In this document: piece after piece, positions 38,678 to 43,521 of the stretch
How the letters are laid out: each line of letters starts with the position of its first letter
How positions within the stretch are numbered: the first letter of the stretch is position 1
DNA from: a virus
Virus record (IMG/VR): IMGVR_UViG_3300032224_000947
Span: 1 to 43,521 of that record
Length of the DNA: 43,521 bases
Direction: 5' to 3' (one strand)
The notes under the pieces: model-generated
Seen by the model: only the letters and a program-made list of their open reading frames with translations
Told to the model about the DNA's origin: nothing
Databases searched by the model: none
Made by a program: the position numbers and the translations under genes

Positions 38678-39736
38678 ATGGCTTATAAAAGACTAGACCC
38701 CGAAGATTTTGTAGTGAGTGCAGACTCAGTAGTAGCACCAGCATGGTCTACCAATATTCCTACTTTAACTATGATGTACACATCATCAGTGCAAGAACTT
38801 GGATCATCCGGGAATTATTATTTAAGTATATACCAAACAGAATCTCTTCAAAATAGCGCAGAGGTCCAATTCAGTATAGCATACGGTGACGCACTAGGAT
38901 CAGGATCATACTTATACGACCCAGGAGTACCTACTCTTTCACCTACACGTACAGTTTACGGACAATTCCGAAATTTAATTTATGGTGATGAAAACGCTAA
39001 TTTCATTTTTGGATCAGTAACTCAATCTAATTTTTATGTTATTTCCATTAACAGATCTAGATACAAAGAAGCCTTATTTCCTGGAAGTTTAAATTTAACT
39101 TTATTTGCGGGTGCTAATTCTATAAATCTAACAGATAATAGTAATAACGTAACCACTACAACATATTGTGACGCTGGTAGAATATACCAAATAGTTACAG
39201 GAAGTAACGGATATGCTGTAGCTTCGGCCCAAGCTAATAATGGAGCTACATTAGGTCAAACATTATCAGGTTCATACGGTCTATTCCTTCCGGACATAGG
39301 AACTATAGTATTAAACCCAGCTGCCTTAGCTTTACCATATATCTCAGGAGGTATAAATTTACAAACTCCTAGAAATTCAAATTATGATGATAACACACCT
39401 GCTATTCTATATAAAAGTGGAAGTGGATATGGTATGACATCAGGATCGGGAGTAGGATCAAGTTTCCAAGTTTTAGGACAAGAAACAGTAACATCTGATT
39501 TTATATTCATTAGAGCTCGAAACGCCGAATTTAACTATTCTGTTAACCCAAGCTTTATATCTGGTAGTTCAGGTAATATATTATACGATCAATTTATCCA
39601 AAACCCAGTGACATACATAACAGGAATTGGATTATATAATGATACTAATAACTTATTAGCTACAGCTAAATTATCAAAACCACTTAAGAAAGATTTTACA
39701 AAAGAAGCTTTAGTTAGAGTTAAATTAGATTTCTAA
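38678..39736 (+). CDS. Fibre-like structural protein A, 352 aa
   Basis: Starts MAYKRLDPEDFVVSADSVVA. The C-terminal quarter contains RARNAEFNYSVNPSFISGSS and YITGIGLYNDTNNLLATAKL, shared with the next protein. 'GLYN....LLAxAKLSxPLxK' endings are typical of myophage fibre/tip proteins. The N-terminal part is variable and beta-rich. Probably a paralogue of the following gene and a likely host-range determinant. Confidence 0.68.
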   Translation: MAYKRLDPEDFVVSADSVVAPAWSTNIPTLTMMYTSSVQELGSSGNYYLSIYQTESLQNSAEVQFSIAYGDALGSGSYLYDPGVPTLSPTRTVYGQFRNLIYGDENANFIFGSVTQSNFYVISINRSRYKEALFPGSLNLTLFAGANSINLTDNSNNVTTTTYCDAGRIYQIVTGSNGYAVASAQANNGATLGQTLSGSYGLFLPDIGTIVLNPAALALPYISGGINLQTPRNSNYDDNTPAILYKSGSGYGMTSGSGVGSSFQVLGQETVTSDFIFIRARNAEFNYSVNPSFISGSSGNILYDQFIQNPVTYITGIGLYNDTNNLLATAKLSKPLKKDFTKEALVRVKLDF

Positions 39737-39740
39737 ATGA

Positions 39741-40715
39741 ATGGGTGCATGGAAATCACTTACAACCTCAGACGTTACAGTTGTACCGTTTGTCGTAAAT
39801 AAAAGTTTCGCTTTTATAGGGACTAGTTCCTTTGTAGAACCTGAAGTTGGTATTGATAGATTAATTGGGACTTATATTCCTAATTCTATCCCTTTTAAAG
39901 AAGATTTAGACCCCACAACTGGATTTGTGGGGACTTACTATCAAAGAGATATATACTCTTCTATAAAACAACTTTATTACACAAACTACATACCTAACCC
40001 AATAAGTGGATCTCTTATATCTTATGAAATAGATCCTATAAATAATGGATTTAATGTAGTGTCAGAAAACTATACTAATACTAATGTATATAGTAGGTTC
40101 TATAATTATGAACAAACCACCTTATCACAATCTAGATACTTTCCAACTGAATCTGGAGCTCAAATAGGTGTAATATCTATCCCATCAAAATTATTTGGTG
40201 AATATATTAACCCTAGAACATTTGAATACACTTACAATTACAGTGGTTCTGAAGTTACTACACTTTATGATAATGGAGAAGGAAATATAATAGAAAGTGG
40301 TTCAAATAATAATGTGGGAATAATAACTTACCAGCATGGTTTAATAACTATTACCTCCGCATCATTATTAACTAACTTTACATCTTCAGCTAATGTCACT
40401 TGTAGTTTTCAAAGTGCTTGGACTATATTTGAAACACAATATAGATGTACCTTAAGAGAAAATGAATTTAATTACTCTCAAAATCCTAGTGTTATCTCAG
40501 GAAGTGGGTTTACTAATCCTTTAAATACAACTTGTTCTATTGATCAAAGAGGATTAGTATATGGATATGTTACTGGTTCATTTTTTAGCCCATATGTAGC
40601 AGCAGTTGGTTTATATAATGAAGCTCAAGAATTATTAGCTGTAGCTAAATTATCCCAACCATTACCTACAACAAGAACAACAGATATGACTATAGTGGTT
40701 AATCTAGACAGATAA
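39741..40715 (+). CDS. Fibre-like structural protein B, 324 aa
   Basis: Starts MGAWKSLTTSDVTVVPFVVN. The ending LRENEFNYSQNPSVISGSGF and VAAVGLYNEAQELLAVAKLS with QPLPTTRT aligns with that of protein A, while the N-terminal 200 residues differ. This indicates duplication followed by divergence of the presumed exposed part. The start codon lies 4 bp after the previous stop. Last gene of the structural block. Confidence 0.68.
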   Translation: MGAWKSLTTSDVTVVPFVVNKSFAFIGTSSFVEPEVGIDRLIGTYIPNSIPFKEDLDPTTGFVGTYYQRDIYSSIKQLYYTNYIPNPISGSLISYEIDPINNGFNVVSENYTNTNVYSRFYNYEQTTLSQSRYFPTESGAQIGVISIPSKLFGEYINPRTFEYTYNYSGSEVTTLYDNGEGNIIESGSNNNVGIITYQHGLITITSASLLTNFTSSANVTCSFQSAWTIFETQYRCTLRENEFNYSQNPSVISGSGFTNPLNTTCSIDQRGLVYGYVTGSFFSPYVAAVGLYNEAQELLAVAKLSQPLPTTRTTDMTIVVNLDR

Positions 40716-40733
40716 AATTTAATATAAAACGTT

Positions 40734-41171
40734 ATGAATTGGTTATATAATAATAAAAATGTAGAGTCGATAAATGACCTACCTGAAGGAACATATGGTT
40801 TTATATATCGTATAGTAAGTCCTAGCGGTAAATTTTACATTGGTAAAAAAAGTTTAATCCATAATATTAAAAAAGCGCTTACTAAAAAAGAACTTGCAGA
40901 ACAATCAGGTCCTGGTCGTAAAGCCACTAAAAAAGTAGTCCAAAAAGAATCAGACTGGAAAACATACTATGGCTCAGCAAAAGAACTTAAAGACGATTTA
41001 GATAAAATTGGCAAAGAAAATTTCACCAGAGAAATAATAAAAGTATGTTATAATAAAAAATCTCTAACATATTGGGAAATAGCTATACAATGTAAAGAGG
41101 ACGTTTTACTACAGGATACATACAATGATAACATTTTAGGAAAGTTTTTTCGAAAAGATTTGGAAAAATAA
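40734..41171 (+). CDS. GIY-YIG-like endonuclease, 145 aa
   Basis: YGFIYRIVSPSGKFYIGKKS (residues 21-40) is a GIY-YIG core (the GIY position reads FIY). Next come WKTYYGSAKELKDDLDKIGK (about 82-101) and a conserved Glu in 'YWEIAIQ', in the order expected for this nuclease fold. Related small proteins occur in many T4-like phages, where the fold is used by endonuclease II and Seg-type homing enzymes. Here it is a free-standing gene between fibre genes and primase. The central Lys/Arg-rich loop (KKALTKKELAEQSGPGRKAT) may contact DNA. Confidence 0.75.
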   Translation: MNWLYNNKNVESINDLPEGTYGFIYRIVSPSGKFYIGKKSLIHNIKKALTKKELAEQSGPGRKATKKVVQKESDWKTYYGSAKELKDDLDKIGKENFTREIIKVCYNKKSLTYWEIAIQCKEDVLLQDTYNDNILGKFFRKDLEK

Positions 41172-41193
41172 GATTTTATGTTATATTATATCC

Positions 41194-42123
41194 ATGGTTG
41201 ATCAACTATTGATAACGTTAACAGATTCAGTATTAGGGTTAGGTAAGAATACGGCTAGAGGTAATAGAGCGTATCACTGCCCATTTTGTAATCATCATAA
41301 ACCTAAATTAGAGGTTAATATGATTACTAATTCTAAAAGTGAAAACCCATGGAATTGTTGGGTATGTAATAAAAAAGGTAAAAAACTTATTAATTTATTT
41401 AAGCTACTAAAAGTAGACCCAATTAAATTACATGAGTTAAAAGCACTTGTTGGTTCATCTAAAACAGATGTAAAAGAAACCACAATAGAATCAATTCATC
41501 TACCTAAAGAGTTCACACCTCTATACCCAACTCCTACAAGTATTATAGCACGTCATGCTTTAACATATTTAAAATCTAGAAACATAACTGAAGAGGATAT
41601 TATTAAATATAATATAGGTTATTGTGAGTATGGAGAATATGCTAATATGATAGTAATACCTTCATATGATAAAAATGGTGTGTTAAATTATTTTTCAACC
41701 CGAAATTTTAATAAAAACTCATCACTTAAGTACAAAAATCCACAAATATCTAGAGATATAGTTCCTTTTGAGTTTTATATCAATTGGGATTCTCCTTTAG
41801 TATTATGTGAAGGTCCGTTTGATGCGTTAGCTATTAAAAGAAATGCTATACCATTATTAGGTAAAAACATTTCTAAATCATTGATGAAAAAAATAGTTAA
41901 GTCATCTACACAAAAAATATATATAGCTTTAGATAAAGACGCTATTAAAGCAGCTCTAACATTCTGTGAAGAATTAATAAATGAAGGTAAAAAAGTATAT
42001 TTAGTAGAACTACAAGATAAAGACCCAGGAGAAATGGGATTTGAAAATTTTACTAACTTAATTCAGCAAACTCAAAAACTAACATTCTCAAAGTTATTTG
42101 AGAAAAAATTACAACTAATATGA
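41194..42123 (+). CDS. DNA primase (DnaG/gp61-like), 309 aa
   Basis: An N-terminal zinc finger with Cys29-x2-Cys32 (HCPFC) and Cys55-x2-Cys58 (WNCWVC). The TOPRIM domain has LCEGPFDALA (Glu206) and ALDKDA (Asp247, Asp249), the metal-binding residues for RNA primer synthesis. At 309 aa it is close to T4 gp61 (342 aa) and lacks a helicase domain, so a separate DnaB-type helicase is expected elsewhere. It works at the replication fork. It overlaps the next nuclease gene by 4 bp (ATGA). Confidence 0.9.
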   Translation: MVDQLLITLTDSVLGLGKNTARGNRAYHCPFCNHHKPKLEVNMITNSKSENPWNCWVCNKKGKKLINLFKLLKVDPIKLHELKALVGSSKTDVKETTIESIHLPKEFTPLYPTPTSIIARHALTYLKSRNITEEDIIKYNIGYCEYGEYANMIVIPSYDKNGVLNYFSTRNFNKNSSLKYKNPQISRDIVPFEFYINWDSPLVLCEGPFDALAIKRNAIPLLGKNISKSLMKKIVKSSTQKIYIALDKDAIKAALTFCEELINEGKKVYLVELQDKDPGEMGFENFTNLIQQTQKLTFSKLFEKKLQLI

Positions 42124-42917
42124 TTGAAAAAAATGTTAATGTTAACAAAAAAGCAGTAACCCGTTTAGTAGAAATAGATACTAAAGGAAAACGCGTTAAT
42201 GTCTTAGACAGACGCTTTTACAATAAAAACGGTGAGTACTATCCATCTGTAACTAGTATATTACAGTTTATGCCTAAAAATAAGTTTTTTGAAAATTGGC
42301 TTAAAGATGTAGGACATAACGCTGACTTCATTGCTAGAAAAGCAGCAGATGAAGGAACACAAGTTCACGATGCTATTGAGCGTTATCTAGAAGGTGAAAA
42401 AATTACCTGGTTTGATAAAGACGGTAACTCACAATACTCTATGGATGTGTGGAAAATGATTTTAAAATTTGTAGACTTTTGGGAAACATATACCCCAACA
42501 TTAGTAGAAAGCGAAATCCACTTATACTCAGATAAGCATAAATTTGCTGGAACATGCGATTTAGTATTAGAAATTAATGGCGAGAAATGGTTAATTGATA
42601 TTAAAACATCAAATTCAATCCATACATCATATGATTTACAAACAGCATCATATGCTATAGCGTGGAATGAAACGTTTAAAGAAAAAATTGATCGTACTGG
42701 TATTTTATGGTTAAAATCATCTAAACGTGGTGAGGATAAAAAAGGTAAAAAAATTCAAGGTAAAGGATGGGAATTATTTGAATCTGAAAGAAGTATAGAA
42801 GAAAACTTTAAATTATTTGGATATATATACGAATTATATAAACTAGAAAATACAAATTCACCCTCTAGCGAAGAAATACCAACCGAGGTTCAAATTAAAC
42901 CATCTAAGAAAAAATAA
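42120..42917 (+). CDS. PD-(D/E)XK nuclease (RecB-like exonuclease family), 265 aa
   Basis: The core motifs appear in order: GTQVHDAIERYL (79-90, with His83), a Glu at 130/132 (LVESEIHL), FAGTCDLVLEINGEKWLID (142-160, with Asp147 and Asp160), IK162, and the later YDLQTASYAI (Gln174, Tyr178). This is the RecB-type PDDEXK arrangement of single-domain phage exonucleases used in recombination and repair. The N-terminal PSVTSIL element is also typical. It is translationally coupled to the primase. The C-terminal 20 residues are Ser/Pro/Lys-rich. Confidence 0.85.
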   Translation: MIEKNVNVNKKAVTRLVEIDTKGKRVNVLDRRFYNKNGEYYPSVTSILQFMPKNKFFENWLKDVGHNADFIARKAADEGTQVHDAIERYLEGEKITWFDKDGNSQYSMDVWKMILKFVDFWETYTPTLVESEIHLYSDKHKFAGTCDLVLEINGEKWLIDIKTSNSIHTSYDLQTASYAIAWNETFKEKIDRTGILWLKSSKRGEDKKGKKIQGKGWELFESERSIEENFKLFGYIYELYKLENTNSPSSEEIPTEVQIKPSKKK

Positions 42918-42949
42918 TATTTATAACAAATTATTGTTAAATATTACCC

Positions 42950-43435
42950 ATGGATTTAAAATACACCGAGCTTGTAAATAAGCTTAGTTTAGATAAGTAT
43001 ACTTATGAACTAGTAGAGGAGTTAAAAAAAGAATTACACTATGATAGTGATATTCAAACAAAACTTCAACCACATATACTTTCATTAGTTAAACATATGT
43101 TAGGTAAGGGGATGAATATATCCCCTTTACCTAAAGTATTTTTTGTAGACCATGACTCTGAAAATGCTAATAATGTATTAGGCCTAACAGCGTATTACGA
43201 TCCTATTGGTAAATCTATTACATTATATACATGTAATAGACACCCTAAAGACATATTACGCTCATTTTCCCACGAGATGATTCACCATATGCAAAATCTT
43301 GAAGGTAGACTACAAGGTAAAATTCATACCCAAAATGTAAATGAAGATGACTATTTAAAAGAAATAGAAAGAGAAGCATATGAACTTGGTAATATGACTT
43401 TAAGAGAATGGGAAAACTCGCTAAAGAACAAATAA
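42950..43435 (+). CDS. Zincin-like metalloprotease-fold protein, 161 aa
   Basis: SFSHEMIHHMQNLEGRL (105-121) contains the zinc-binding HExxH (His108, Glu109, His112), with an acidic helix EIEREAYE (138-145) downstream that can supply the third ligand. The length and the preceding ITLYTCNRHPKDILRSFSHE context resemble small SprT/ImmA-like peptidases carried by phages. The target is unknown. TATTTATA (42918-42925) lies upstream of the start. Confidence 0.72.
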   Translation: MDLKYTELVNKLSLDKYTYELVEELKKELHYDSDIQTKLQPHILSLVKHMLGKGMNISPLPKVFFVDHDSENANNVLGLTAYYDPIGKSITLYTCNRHPKDILRSFSHEMIHHMQNLEGRLQGKIHTQNVNEDDYLKEIEREAYELGNMTLREWENSLKNK

Positions 43436-43461
43436 CTAATATTTATTAAAAATAAACACAT

Positions 43462-43521
43462 ATGAAACTTTCTCAGTTAAAAAATTTAATTTTAGAAGCT
43501 ATACAAGAAGATAATTTAGCA
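43462..43521 (+). CDS. Start of a gene cut by the window end; capsid-targeting-like N-terminus
   Basis: Twenty codons are present, reading MKLSQLKNLILEAIQEDNLA. An amphipathic helix with I-L-E before Ala13 resembles the starts of the three proteins at 16811-18968. TATTTATT (43440-43447) lies 14 bp upstream. The body is not visible. Confidence 0.6.
   Translation, partial: MKLSQLKNLILEAIQEDNLA

Noticed and set aside
40734-41171. Homing endonuclease within an intron
   Set aside because: The gene stands free between intact genes and no intron boundaries or split gene are visible.
16042-43447. TATTTATA as T4-type late promoters on the minus strand
   Set aside because: No genes lie on the minus strand in the window, so this reading is unlikely; the motif is treated as an unassigned plus-strand signal.

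Overview
The window reads as part of the genome of a lytic, contractile-tailed (T4-superfamily-like) bacteriophage whose host is most likely a Bacteroidota bacterium. Support for the phage call: a T4-type baseplate and tail block (spike-like gp5, gp25, gp6/baseplate J, very long wedge/fibre-like proteins), a gp61-like primase, a late-sigma-like protein, a ClpP-like protease, and every gene on the + strand in an AT-rich sequence. Support for the host call: two promoters of the Bacteroidota form TTTG-N20-TATCTTTA, A-rich leaders that mostly lack a Shine-Dalgarno sequence, and carboxypeptidase-regulatory-like beta-sandwich domains in a structural protein.

Region 1 (1-397) holds a highly folded non-coding RNA, cut by the window edge, with an apparent pseudoknot. 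A tRNA-like element follows it; its acceptor, D and T arms are good but its middle is abnormal. Region 2 (398-14431) is an array of about 40 very small genes. From position 840 on, nearly every gene or pair of genes sits behind its own copy of one promoter. I count 30 copies, and in all of them CCTA lies exactly 24 bp before TATCTTTA/TATTTTTA. CCTA therefore takes the place of the host -33 TTTG. Intrinsic terminators separate many units. The recognisable products are a DUF932 protein, a RadA-like ATPase, a papain-like protein, a small lipoprotein and an AT-hook-like repeat protein; the rest are unknown, mostly acidic, and are probably early host-takeover or anti-defence proteins. Around 11.7-13.0 kb the coding strand almost loses cytosine, and one complete gene contains none.

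Region 3 (14432-15466) is a palindrome-rich non-coding stretch, a small membrane protein, a terminator and a host-type promoter. Region 4 (15467-23341) is a tightly packed operon. It contains membrane proteins, a ClpP-like protease, and three proteins whose shared N-terminus resembles T4 capsid-targeting sequences (one ParB-like, one ADP-ribosyltransferase-like). It continues with a holin-like protein, a coiled-coil membrane protein enclosed by an inverted repeat, an HD hydrolase, and a late-sigma-like protein with an apparent insertion. Region 5 (23341-40715) is the baseplate/tail/fibre block. Region 6 (40734-43521) returns to nucleic-acid enzymes: a GIY-YIG-like nuclease, primase, a PD-(D/E)XK nuclease and a zincin-like protein, then the start of another protein with the capsid-targeting-like N-terminus.

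A plausible programme is this. Early takeover genes are driven by the CCTA promoters. Host-type promoters at 15.4 and 19.3 kb drive the operon that encodes the sigma-like factor. That factor then serves late genes, many of which carry a TATTTATA motif just upstream of the start codon. The roles assigned to promoters and to packaged proteins are inferences from sequence pattern and gene order.
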